This document shows, in pieces, positions 1 through 12,233 of a stretch of DNA of 64,000 nucleotides. Below the pieces are notes generated by a model that was given only the letters and a program-made list of their open reading frames with translations, had not been told where the DNA came from and ran no database searches. The stretch comes from Cytauxzoon felis (lineage: Eukaryota; Apicomplexa; Aconoidasida; Piroplasmida; Theileriidae): NCBI GenBank assembly GCA_020283715.1, contig JAIQCW010000112.1, forward strand, positions 1 through 64,000, in the 5' to 3' direction. The first letter of the stretch is position 1, and every line of letters starts with the position of its first letter. Position numbers and translations under genes: made by a program.

Positions 1-3000
1 TGCTTATATTTCCTGCATTTTTTTGAACGCGAATTTGGTGGGCATTGTTTGCATGGAGAGTTAGAGTTCTCACTTTTATACTTATCAATAGGACATGGTA
101 TACAAACCATACTGTTCTTTCCCTGAATTCCATATTTTTCTGTCAATAACAATCTAAATGTGTGTTCGGGTGTTCCTATTCTTTGTAGAGAATCAATATT
201 TGCGGGTTCATATCCAGCTATACAAATACATTCATCGATTGAAATCGCCTTAGAGTTGTTTGTTGTTGTATTTAATGGGCATTTATACGCCTTCCCTTTA
301 AACCCTCCCGGGCAAAAGTAGCCTATTTCACATTCTCTACACTCTCCCATCATTCTCTTGTTCTGAGTCCAATAAAATCCGGGTATGCTGTGAATATATT
401 TAAAACAACATTTATAACAAACCATTTACAAATACGACCCTCATCACTAGAACTTCCTACTACATCGGATTCGGAGTTCTTATAACATGAACCGAAACAA
501 CCTTCTGGTCCAACAATTGTTTTATATGTACCTAAAAATAATGACATATAAAACGAAATAACTACCTTTCGGACATGGTGTACAAATTTCAGATCCTTTA
601 TTGGGATCAAGGTTGACCATGTATCCTTTATCACATTGGCATTGATCAATTGATTTTGATCCCATAGTACGTGTAGACTGGTTCTCTCCACACTCTTTAC
701 ATGATGACCAATATAATTTATTTTCTCTTATCAATGAAATGGAACTATATGTCCCATAAGGACAATCAGAACATGTTTCTCCATTAAAATATTGACCATC
801 TGGGCACGTAAGATTTATATTCATCTCATAAAATTTCTTGACACCGACCTTTTCAGCGACTATAATTATAGATGTTGTAAGTGTCTGTATGTTTTTAACC
901 GATATTTTTAATTCACCTGTAGATGGATTTATAATAAATGTTTGTTTTACGTAATCAGACAAATTTTCATCTCGTGATTTAATACTATATTTTAGCATAG
1001 GGGCAAAACGATTGAAACTAAGGACAGGATTCAAAGTATGTGTACTGTTCAATTCAATCCAGTCTAATTTATCATAGTGGAAATCGGAAATGGTAACAAA
1101 ACCATCTATTGCTACCCATGACAAGGTCCATTCAGTATTCTGAGGGCGATCAAATCCCTTAACCATGTCATGTATTGTGAATCCAGGCTCAAATATATCA
1201 CCAGTATATTTTTCTCTCAAAACCATAAAACTCGGCAAGGGCCCATTAAGCGCCAAATGTATTTGCTTAATCTTGGTGTAACCAGGGAGTTTTTCTATTG
1301 CGCTTATATATTCAAACTTCTTAGCCTTCTCATCAAAATACAATATGGTTCCGTTTTCACCGTTTTCCTATATAAATCAAGTAACACATTTTGCTATTAC
1401 GTACCCTAATGAACAGAAGGTATTGCTTTGTTTCATTTTCATCATTATACGGAAACGCTGTTAATAACGATGGTGTGCCAAACGTAGGGTCCAAATCATC
1501 TACAATAGTGCCAGTCTTATACTCACTACCGAACAAGATATCGTTGTTCTTTAGATTTATTATGACAGCTGTAATACTCTGTGAACTTTTTTGTGAATAA
1601 TAGCAATGAAATTTAACACCATCAGATCCAATACTAACACATGAGAGCCTCAAAGGATCAGATATATTAAAACCAGCATCTCCATTACATATGAAATTAA
1701 GTTGTTTTAAATTCACATCGTACAAGTGTAGACAACCACTTAAACCATCAAGCGTAAGAATTTTAATCTGATTATTCCACTGCAATATGGCAAAGTCGAC
1801 TGGGCTATTAGAATCTGAGAATAGTGATGCAGCAATATCTGCTTCATCATATTTATGTTTCAAAACTGTAGGATCATATCTAACAAGTAACCTAGGTGCT
1901 TCCATTAATACATACCAATACACCTTATCATCAGTAATTGCCATTTGAAACATAAATGGAGAATTCATTGTAAATCGGAACACAGGATATAACGAAATAT
2001 CATCCTTTTTTGCAATCCAAAGAGTAACTAGATTTGACGCAGTAAAACATTGAAACTGTAAAATGCCAGATGAGAATGTATTTATGAATGATTGGATGTG
2101 AATGGATTCTTGTTTCGTCAGCGCAGTGCCGCCGTTATTTTTTGATAAGTAATCAATATAAACTGAGCTCCACCTAGTAGAAACATCTGGATATTGGCTG
2201 ATATCAAAACTGTGGATGTAGTCAGGCTTGTCGTATCCTACAATTCCAGAGAGTGTTAGGTGAGTGTCATTATAATCGTGATACTTATTTACAAAACCAT
2301 CTCCTACAGGATACATTTCTGGGTCGTTTTTATATTTGGCACATATTTTATATTTCTTCAAACGAATGTTCACATCTACGAATATATTAAACTTTTTCGC
2401 GATCCAATATGTTCTACCGTGCGTGTTGGTGAAATATTTGCCCATATCACTCCATTCACCTATATATTCACCTGTACAACCATCTTCAGAGCTCATGAGA
2501 CTTAATGTTTCTAAATTATTCTCCTTAATTCCAATGAATTCCATAACAATTGAACCACTGTGTAATTTATTATTAGAGTCTATATAAACCGTTGCTTTGG
2601 CATCTCTAACTCCAAACACCTTAAATAATTGATTATTTGTAGTAATCGTGCCATCATTCTTATTAATCGTACAAGCCAAATAGTATCCAGAAATTTTCGC
2701 ATCGAATATCAATTTATTGTCCTTTTTGGTACCGAAATACATGTGTTTAATAAGGCTGGGTGATTTCTTCACGGTGTGAGTATTAAAATCGATATTATAC
2801 AAATCCAAAAGTGAGCCACATTCATTATTAACCAATCCCGTATCAATCAAAAAAGTTACAGAGTTTTCGATATAGTCAAGTTCTATTTTTCTATTGCGTC
2901 CTTTTATATCAATAGTACGCTGAATTCCATCTATAAAATTAGTTATTAAACAAGTATAAATAATTTACCATGAAGTGTAATTTCACCCACTAGTTTTTTA

Positions 3001-4475
3001 TATTCAGACTTCTTTGCACACGAGTTTATCTCACCACCGTGTAATAAATCATTTAAACATGCGCATAATTTATATGTTCCTGGTTGAGAAATAGGTTCAT
3101 ATTCTCCAATACGTATAAACCTTCTTATGCGATAAATAATCTCAGCTGGAAATCTGGGATATATAAATGATTCCTTGGTATTATCGCCGCATGGCTTAGT
3201 ATGATCCATCTCTATATATACGGAAAAGGCATTTGTCATGGAATACAACTCAAAATCTAGATAAAACGACCTATTTACATTGCGATAAAAGCGCCTTGGC
3301 ACTGTTTAGTTATATCACGTAATGAATATATAACAAACCAAATTTGCATGTTACGAGGGGATCATTAAGGTCACATGTGTTTAATGACACGTGTGAGCAT
3401 TCTTTGTCTGATATTATTAATCCGTGCCTGTGCTTGAGTGTCTTGAAAGTATAACACGCTAAATCGATATTGTTAATAGAATCCAAATATGGCAATACAT
3501 CTGAAATGTGTAAATATTGGATATAATTAAGATACCATTTGTTTGAGTAGCAAATTGTATTGATGGTCTATTCTTATATAAATAATATACACTGGAATTA
3601 TATGCTAAAATCGGTTTGTTCTGATGAATTTTAGAATAGTTATCTATCATTAATGTTGTTCCAACCACGAAATTCTTGTAATAATTCACTAAATTTTAAT
3701 GTTGATATGACTGATTTATAATACCTATCGTATAATATACGTCATATGTACTCATAAGGATCTTGGACTTATAAAATTCTTTTTTAGCAGTATTGTATTG
3801 ATTTATAGAGGATGTGGATCTGTCTTCTTTAATCATTTTCATATGTTCTATCACACGTTGGTATTTTTTGAAAGATGTGCTTTGATAATCGCTGTTAAAT
3901 ATTGATATGTTACTAAAAAATCTAGGATCATCGTATGGTATTCCCAAACAATCAAATAGATCGTGGCCTTGTAAACAACCTTTAGCAAAAAGTGAAGTTA
4001 GTTTATCCGGTGTGTAGCAATAGCATATATAATATGTTCGGCATCTTGAAATAGAGCTTGGTAGATATTTATCACAAAATGCAGTTAATAGATAAGTTTT
4101 CAGGTTAAAGTAGAAAATGCCACCTGATAAGATTATTATTTATGACGGAATAAACAAACGCCTGGGTATATATGTAATATCACTAATGTGACGTGACTGA
4201 ACAATGCGATCTAATTCGATATACTTGTCATCAATTGTTGATTGATCTGAATGATCATTAGTATACCATATGATATTTTATATTATAATTATTTACCTGG
4301 ATCCAGCTTGCTAGAGTCAATAACCTGAATATATGATTATTATAAATTATTTGATAGTTTAAATAATTAGTAGGGGTTACTTATAAAATAAACATACTTC
4401 ATTGCTAGTTCCATTATGAATTATCCAAATGTGTAGAAGAGATAAGATTAATAAGACATTTGTGTGTAACATCAT
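1..4475 (-). CDS. CRMP-like cysteine-rich secreted protein, 3' end outside window
   Basis: The gene reads leftward and leaves the window without a stop. It starts at 4475 with MMLHTNVLLILSLLHIWI, a clear signal peptide. A long region follows (exons at roughly 3950-3460, 3300-2950, 2850-1360) with no domain I can name. The segment from about 1340 down to 1 is rich in short CxxC units of the GCC2/GCC3 (ephrin-receptor-like) type, for example CPDGQYFNGETCSDCPYGTY and CRECEIGYFCPGGF. A signal peptide plus a long unique region and C-terminal GCC2/GCC3 repeats matches the apicomplexan cysteine repeat modular proteins (CRMPs). Those family members end in several membrane segments, which would lie left of position 1. 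Introns are about 30-60 nt. Family assignment is fairly good; exon borders at the 5' end are approximate. No interspersed element lies in this gene. Confidence 0.72.
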
Positions 4476-5076
4476 AATCTAACACATACTTATTTAAACA
4501 TATAATACATATGTAGTAACATTTATAACAAATATAACAAATTTATACTACATTATTTATACACATACAATTTAAAAAGCGCTATACAACAGCGGATATT
4601 GATAAAATTATAAATTTCTAAAATACATACTATAACATTGACACATTGAATTATTTAATGGAAGAAAATATTAAATTTTAAAAACAAAATATATGTAAAA
4701 ACAAATTATGGTTTATAATAAAATTTAAATGAATAGATTGTCTGGAAATGAATGACATTGTGTAGTAATACTGTAAAACCATAAAGCAACCATGGTGTCA
4801 AACATGAATTATAATATTGCATTCGTGCAAAATAATTGGTAAATATTGATCTATATTCAAAATAATTGTTGACATTCTACTTTATTGAATGTCGTTTGTT
4901 TATGCGGTTTCTTTAATCCGGTCCTCAATTTGATCACATATTTCGTTTTAATTATATTTTATATGTTATTACTTCAAGATTATTTTATATTCCTATTTTA
5001 TTATTCTTATTATTTATTAGTTGTCTATAATTCTGGGATTAGATGATGATATTGTTCAATATCCATATTTAATGTA
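4476..5076. other. AT-rich divergent intergenic region
   Basis: About 600 bases separate the start of the CRMP-like gene (-) from the start of LepA (+), so it should carry promoters for both. The sequence is very AT-rich with simple A/T runs. I see no ORF, RNA gene or interspersed element in it. Confidence 0.6.
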
Positions 5077-7533
5077 ATGATATGGAGTTATTTGACGTTA
5101 TTATCCCTCATTTGTATAGATAAACTCGCTGATTTAACTAGTCTTAAAATTAGTTTACTGTCCAACTCGCGTCCGCTCTTATTAAACACTTTGACTAGTG
5201 GAGTTATTGGTTCTAATCTGAATTTTATTCAACGAAATGATATTAAAAGAGGAAATCCGCTTAAAAATCCTAATATATCGTCATATCTTTCTTCACATAC
5301 TGAATCATCGAATATTCCAATAGATGATGAAATCAGAGGAGATTTAATACGTAACTTTTGTATTATAGCTCACGTAGACCATGGTAAATCTACTTTGGCT
5401 GACAGATTTTTGGAATTTACCAAGGCAGGTATGCAATATTGTCGTTATATGACATTCTACTTTTAGTTTCACCGGAAGATATACAAGAACAATACTTAGA
5501 CAATATGGAATTAGAAAGAGAACGGGGTATAACAATAAAATTACAGACAGCATTAATAAAATATACATCACTAATTGATGGTAAAACGTATAATTTGAAT
5601 CTAATAGATACGCCTGGGTGTGTATTATAAGTTTAATTCATATTAAATCTTTTTAGACATATAGATTTTAATCATGAAGCCAGAAGGTCAATATCTGCTT
5701 GTGAAGGTGCAATATTGGTTGTAGATGGCACAAAAGGAATTCAGGCACAAACTGTTACAACCGCTCAAATCGCTATTGAAAATGGTCTAAAAATTATACC
5801 GGTTGTTAATAAGATTGATATACCTGTTTGTTTTATTTGATTATTTATTGATTTGATGTAGCATTGCGATTTTGAAGGCACCGCCCTTGAGCTTAAAAAT
5901 ATTTTTAACTTTAATGAAGATGAAGTACTTAAGGCGTCCGCTAAAAAAGGTTTATAATATCATTATTTATTTATAATTTTATAGGAATAGGTATTGATAT
6001 AATATTAGAAACTATTGTTGAGAAGATTCCACCTCCAAACGTTGATTTGGATAAACCATTTCGCGCGCTAGTATTTGATAGTCATTACGATGCCCATAAA
6101 GGTGTTATATTTTATGTGAGGGTATTTTTTATCTCTCTTGTTATATACATGATAAGGCTATGGACGGTATATTGAAGAAATCAGAAGATATAACACTGAT
6201 GAACGCTGGAATTAGTAATCCCGTAATATCCCTGGGTATTTTGTTACCTGAGATGAAAGAAACATCAAATTTGAGGTAACAACTTTTATTTTACCAGTTA
6301 GATATATAATTATAGTTCTGGTCAAGTCGGATGGATTGCTGCAAACATTAAAGATTCGTCTAAAGTAAGGGTCGGTGACACAATAGCGCATAAAATTGCT
6401 GTGAAGTTCGTTAACTATTTATAATTAAATACATGAATAATTAGGAAAAATATGGTTGAACCAATTAATAAGTTCGATGATTCTAAACCTATGGTTTTTG
6501 CTGGTATATATCCAGCGGACGGTACAGACTATCTTCATCTCAAGAATGCTCTAGAGAAATTGAAACTAAATGATCATTCTTTTGTATATGAGCAAGCAGA
6601 ATCCAGTATGGCAGGTCAAGGGTTCAAATGTGGTTTTAATGGACTGTTGCATTTGGATATTATTGTTCAGCGTTTGGAAAGGGAATATGAAGTAGATGTT
6701 GTTGTAACATCTCCTTCCGTGCCTTACAGATGTACATTAAGAAATGAAAGTGTGATTACTGTAAGTGATGCAATGCATTGGCCTAAAGATGGTACATTGA
6801 AATACAGTGAAGAGCCATGGACAAACATAACTATACGTATACCATTCGAGTATGTAATTTATAACATATAAAGATATAATTATCGTATAGGTCCTTGGGT
6901 AAAATGATGAAATTTATGTCCATGATGAGGTCAGAGTTCGTAGAAAAAAGGCAGCCGGAGGGCACCAACACTGTTATATTGAACTACAGGGTTGCTTTAT
7001 CTGAAATAATTTCAGATTTTTTTGATAAATTAAAATCTTTAACTAATGGTTATGGATCATTTGACTATTCTGAGGTATTTTATAGGCCCATTGAATTATG
7101 TAAATTAAACATCCTTGTAAACGGAGAAGAGGCACATGGTTTATCCACGGTAACACCCAGAAACAGTGCACATGATACTGGTAAATTTTCTATTATTCAG
7201 TTTTGAAATATAATCCGTAGGAAAAGTATTAGTTGAAGCATTGGCTAAAGTCATACCTAGGAAGCAATTTAAAATTGTAATACAAGCGGTCATTGGTAAA
7301 CGTGTAGTAGCATCTGCCAGTATATCACCCATGAAAAAGAATGTTTTAGAACGTTGTAGTGGAGGAGATGTAACAAGAAAGAGAAAACTTTTAGAAAATC
7401 AAGCGAAGGTATGTTTGAGTTTTATGATTAATTTTCATGAAAAACAAAGGGTAAAAAATTAATGGCAAAAGTAGGATCTGTAAATATACCATCCGATGCA
7501 TATAAGGCCGTGCTAAAGGCCATGAGGCCTTGA
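5077..7533 (+). CDS. lepA: Elongation factor 4 / LepA, organellar
   Basis: Translational GTPase LepA (EF4), which acts on stalled or misplaced ribosomes of bacterial origin. At least nine short introns. G1 is AHVDHGKST, followed by the effector stretch [10 protein letters not shown]3 DTPGHIDF and G4 NKID. The EF4-specific C-terminal domain is present ([20 protein letters not shown], then [14 protein letters not shown]). The stop is at 7531-7533. About 95 residues precede the G domain and begin [20 protein letters not shown], a hydrophobic signal-like stretch followed by a Ser/Asn/Lys-rich segment. That is the pattern of a bipartite apicoplast leader, although a mitochondrial destination cannot be excluded. 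Family identity is near certain; the compartment is inferred. Confidence 0.93.
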
Positions 7534-7812
7534 TATCAGTAGCCTTATTGTCTATAACAATAATAACAAATGTAGTTTGTATATATTTCAAATGGGGGTA
7601 TAAACTGTAATATAATTGTACTGGAGTAATCGAATACTTTAGAAAGTATTTTATTTATTATAATCTTTAATCGCAATAATATATTACCTATTATTTTGTA
7701 TTTGTGTAGTCGATGATATTATAATTCTACTGTCTCGGAATTATCTTGTTGTGTAGATGGTTGATCTAAGATTCCTTTAAAAGGTGTTGAGTATATATGT
7801 AAATAAGGAGAA

Positions 7813-9209
7813 ATGGGCTGGATAAATATGTTTAAGAGTGAAAACACCTTTTTTAAGGTCAGAAGTTTTAATGATCATGTATCTGACTATAATGTACCAA
7901 GTATTAATATATTATCGAATATTATTGATATAAACAAGTCATTATTATCTAAAATTAATTTAAATGTGTTTAATAATGTCTTTAAAGTTGCAACTTGTAC
8001 GGAATCTCTGCCGGTTTCTCAATTTGACCAACCTCCGGTCATGCCTTCGCCGTAGGTTTTATTTTTACATTTACTCATTACTATATTTTAGTTTTGATTT
8101 GTTAACATTTGAGAATCTAAATAGGGAATATAAAAATGTAATCACTCAGGATAATTACGATGGGTTTAGATTGGAGGCTGATCGCCAAATAACACCAAAT
8201 ATTCAAGCCAGTCACACACTTTTTCTCGGTACTTTACTTAGAGATGTCGGTTATATTTATCAAATCGGTGCTAATTACGCTAGTACTGATGGAAAATCTC
8301 TTGCTATGGCAAAGATTGGACTGGATGGTATGATTACCGCTAGGTAATTTTTATCTTTATAACCTTACATTATTTCTAGAGCACTGTTAAAATATGGAAA
8401 CAATATTGAGGTTAAAGCCAGCACGAATTCTAAATTAAAATTTGATAATCGTAATGCTTATGAAATAGGTGTAGATTATACTGGTAGTTCTTGGACTGCA
8501 TCCCTAAAAACAGCCTGGCAAGGTATGTCTAATTTCGATAATAAATATTATTATTCCTGATTTTAATACCTTATTATAACATATATCTTTAGGCACATGG
8601 ATATTAAATGCAGCTTACACACATCAGATACTCCCTTGGTTTTCTCTTGGTTCAGAATTAACATATGTTGTAAGTATTTTCACCATCTATTAAACACAAA
8701 TTTTAGACTGCAAATGAAGCTTCAATAGGATCTATAGCCGCTAGATTTATCAAAAACGACCACATTGTAACATGTTTGTTTAAATTTCATTATTTTATAT
8801 AATTAACAGGCCAATGGTCACGTCAACCGAATTTTAAATTAATGGACTTTAGAAAACAAGAGGTTAATTGTGGTAGAGTACAGTACACCAGAAAGGTTAC
8901 GGATAGGTTATCACTTGCGGCAGAACTAGAACTTACACCAGGATCCAAAGAATCAGCATTAAGATTTGTATGTTTTGTTTAAATTATTAATATTCTACCT
9001 AATAGGGATGGGATTATTTATTTAGACATGCCAGAGTGCAAGGAAATATTGATACATGTGGTAGAATAGCGATGCAAGCACAAGATTTCTCCGGATTTGG
9101 AGTAAGTGGATGCATAGATTATTGGAATAACATTTATCGTTTCGGATTTATGATGCACCTATTACCACCACCACCGGATGGCAAAAATCCAGATGTCCCA
9201 CCGTTATAA
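7813..9209 (+). CDS. TOM40: TOM40 mitochondrial import channel
   Basis: Beta-barrel pore of the outer mitochondrial membrane translocase. It begins MGWINMFKSEN. After a roughly 80-residue N-terminal segment come alternating amphipathic strands. The exon starting near 8090 carries GFRLEADRQITPNIQASHT and LFLGTLLRDVGYIYQIGANY, typical of the eukaryotic porin/TOM40 superfamily. Six or seven introns of about 30-45 nt are needed. One that fixes the frame is the GT at about 8776, giving the junction HIVTC/QWSRQPNF. The protein ends in a proline-rich tail, MHLLPPPPDGKNPDVPPL, and stops at 9209. It is convergent with the glutaredoxin-like gene, with 34 bases between their stop codons. Confidence 0.85.
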
Positions 9210-9243
9210 ATCTAAATATGAAACTATATTAATTTGTATGTAA

Positions 9244-9852
9244 TTAATAGCTAGCAATTGGTAACATTTCTGAAAGTTTATCGCTTGATACGTCTGCGAA
9301 TTTCCTTTTTGGAATTTCGAGTGCCTGTAGTAGTTTAGCATTTGTAAATAGTTGTAGCAGCTCATCGTGGCCTCCTATGGGAGTACCGTCCTTGAATAAC
9401 ATTGCTCTTGAAGGTTCATTTCTATAACAATGATATAAAGTAATAGAATATCAAACATACAAATGAGTTGTTAAATAACCTAATGCTTCCTTGTTTTTTA
9501 ATAGATCAACTGTATATACGTTAGTAATTTGAAGTGCCGAAAACATTTTTACGATATTTAAAGAACATAGTGATCCTGGACTATCAAACGTCCCTTCCAT
9601 AAATAAGACAAGTTTGTTATTCTTTAATAAATCATTCATAACGCTGTCCACCTTGGCCTTGTTAGATTGATATGCCTTTAACCCGGCATCGATATATCTT
9701 TTAAATGAAGGTTTCTCAAATATCGGTACTCCAAATGTATCCGTACTATTGGAAGATGTAAAACTACATTTTGATCCATTAAATTTAATGTTTTTGTTCA
9801 CCGTCTGAGGTAAAAATTTCGTGAGATGTCTGAAGGATCGTAGAAGTAACAT
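9244..9852 (-). CDS. Glutaredoxin-like protein lacking the active-site cysteine
   Basis: Two exons joined by a 39-nt intron near 9419-9458. The first 45 or so residues (MLLLRSFRHLTKFLPQ...) look like a mitochondrial presequence. The rest aligns with monothiol (CGFS-type) glutaredoxins: KLVLFMEGTFDSPGSLCS, then ALGYLTTHLNEPSRAML and FKDGTPIGGHDELLQL. Where the family has CGFS this protein has SLCS (residues 94-97), so the catalytic first Cys is Ser and the only nearby Cys is two positions later. The cis-proline motif (usually T-x-P) is replaced by SRA, and the GGCD element reads GGHD. Known monothiol glutaredoxins bind or transfer a [2Fe-2S] cluster through that Cys and glutathione. This copy should not do so in the usual way. 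Fold assignment is good, function open. Confidence 0.75.
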
Positions 9853-9920
9853 TTTAAAACATCAGATTAAACATTGAATACCAAAAAATCGGCAAAACCA
9901 CTATGGTTCAATAAGGTTAT

Positions 9921-10040
9921 ATGAAATTCATTGTTACAAATCTGTTTAGTTTTGATTATAATTTTAGGATGGGGATCACCTTGCTTATGTTAGTAGTAGT
10001 TATCGTTATTATGTTTTTTCTGTATATGTACTGTAATTAG
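9921..10040 (+). CDS. Possible 39-residue membrane microprotein
   Basis: A 39-codon ORF in the gap between the glutaredoxin-like gene and the patatin-like gene. It reads MKFIVTNLFSFDYNFR and then a hydrophobic helix, GITLLMLVVVIVIMFFLYMY, ending CN. A single C-terminal membrane helix resembles small subunits of membrane complexes, but I recognise no family. Short AT-rich sequence can give such an ORF by chance, and it could be part of a 5' UTR. Confidence 0.25.
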   Translation: MKFIVTNLFSFDYNFRMGITLLMLVVVIVIMFFLYMYCN

Positions 10041-10124
10041 TGTAATTTTAATAAATGCTTACAATGTTGTTATTGTGTAAAATAATGGCCTTATTTGGTT
10101 ATATGGCGCATAAATATATAGAAA

Positions 10125-12228
10125 ATGTTTAACTCTACACATTCAGACATTATAAGGTCTTTGAGTTATGAATCATCGCAATCAAACATATCCTCGGATA
10201 TAAATGAGGAATTGTTAGACAGTAATGATAATTTGTTAGTGGATGGAGAAAGTAATGAAAACACATCATCAAAAGTGGAAGTATTTCCTGCAGATAATGT
10301 TGCATCTGTGATATCGAATGACCAAGTTGAATTAACTGATGAAGAGGATGAGGAATTGTTAAATAGTATTGATCCATTTGAGGATATTTCAAAATATGTT
10401 GATATGTATAAGAAAGGAAAGGATATTAAAGACATAGAAAAGGAATATGAACTTGATGAAATTGATCGTATGTTTGCAAGGACTACTAAATTATCATCAA
10501 AGAGGCCGGGATTTTTATCATCATTAGGTGTTAAGAGTACAAAAGAATTAATTTGGAGGAGTGGTGATTATACAGCTATATTTAATCGTTTAGGTGGATC
10601 TGTATCATCTGGTATTGTAGATTATAATACTATGGCTGTATTATTACCTACATCTGGTTTTTATACACTTTTTATACATAATTCTAAATCATTATATGAT
10701 AAGAATATAGATTTAGGTGTATTCCGTGCTTTGTTTAAATATGTTTGTATTAGTGATGTTAAAAGATCTGAAATAAACACAGGTATGATATAATTTTTAT
10801 TTATTTTATATTATTATCTTTATAGCTGATGTTACTGGATCTGGTCATTTCAAAATTAAAATGTGTGGAGAGATTAATATTAAACCAAATGTAACATATT
10901 TAATACTGATTTATGCCATTACGGATGATCAAATTGTAGATTTCCAAGTAGTTCCATCTAATTTCGGTTAGTTTTGTAATTATATTTATATATACTTGTT
11001 TATAGATTATAAACCTGATATAATGTATAAACTTTATTATTGTGGTCCATATTATAATGTTCCTTTACCATTAAATTTTAAAAGAAGGTATGTTATCCTA
11101 TTAAAATAGATTAATTTAATAGACTTCGTGTATTATCTTTGGATAATTGTGAAAATTTTGGTACTTCTATTATTAGTGTTTTATATTTGTTAGAAAAACG
11201 TCTAGAAGAGATTAATAAATGTAAGATTAATTTAACTGATTATTTTGATTATGTTTGTGGTACTGGTACTGGTTCTATAATTGCATTATGTTTACTTAAG
11301 GGTTATACAATTAAAGAACTTAAAACACAATGGCATATTATTATTACTAATTTATTCAAATTTACATATACTTTACCATCTGGTATTATATTTGATCATT
11401 GTTGTATTGGTGAATTTAAAAGAAGTTGGATTGATATATTAGGTACAGAATTTATGACTAATAAAACTAATCCTTTATGTATGGTTACATCTACTAATGT
11501 AAAGACTAATCCATATGGATTATTTTTATTTAGAAATTATAATGTATCATCACGTATGTTTTTTTTCTCATTGAATTTATAATAATTTCATAATCTTTAG
11601 TTCCTGATATGATTGATGGTACATGTCATTCACCAATGTGGTTAGCAGGATGGGCATCTACAGCATTACCAACATGTGTACGGTAAATATTTATAAATTA
11701 TTAATAATAATTCAATAGTGGTCCTAATAATGTACATTTGGATGAATTAGGTTATAATTTGACAAATAAAATACATTTAATAGATGGTAGCCTAGTATGT
11801 TCAACACCAAGTTTAGTAGCTTTACAAGAATTATCATCATTATATGGGATAAGTTTAACATCATTAATACATGTATGAATATATTTTATTAGATTTAAAT
11901 AATAATCTTTAGGAAAATCTTGATCTATTATTATCTATTGGTAATTATAAAGATAATTCCAATCGCACAACTAGTACAAGTAATACAGCTACTTGGAAAA
12001 TTTTATTAAATTGTAAAAGTCTCATATATAATACACAACTACAACATGAGCATTCAAAAAAAATTATTTGAAGAAAATAAAGATAAATATCATAGAATAC
12101 AAGTACCAACTTATCAAGGATATAAATATAATAAGGAACATGTAGATCATGTACTCAATTCTACAAATGAATATATAACAACAAATAAATATCATCAAAT
12201 TGAACAAATCGCCAATATTTTAAATTAA
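10125..12228 (+). CDS. Patatin-like protein, predicted catalytically dead, with frame break
   Basis: N-terminal acidic region (residues 1-110), then a unique beta-rich region (WRSGDYTAIFNRLGGSVSSG...), then a patatin-like phospholipase fold from about 11125. The oxyanion-hole motif, normally DGGGxRG, reads DNCENFG. The nucleophile elbow, normally GTSTG, reads GTGTG (FDYVCGTGTGSIIALC), so the catalytic Ser is Gly. The Asp of the dyad is kept (HLIDGSLVCSTPS). Six short introns. Near 12056-12063 an A8 run breaks the frame: the upstream frame stops at TGA just after HSKKII, while the family-like continuation (FEENKDKYHRIQVP, ending ANILN at 12228) lies in the +1 frame. The stop falls 5 bases from the aconitase stop on the other strand. 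A membrane- or lipid-binding scaffold role is only inference. Confidence 0.78.
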
Positions 12229-12233
12229 ATCTA

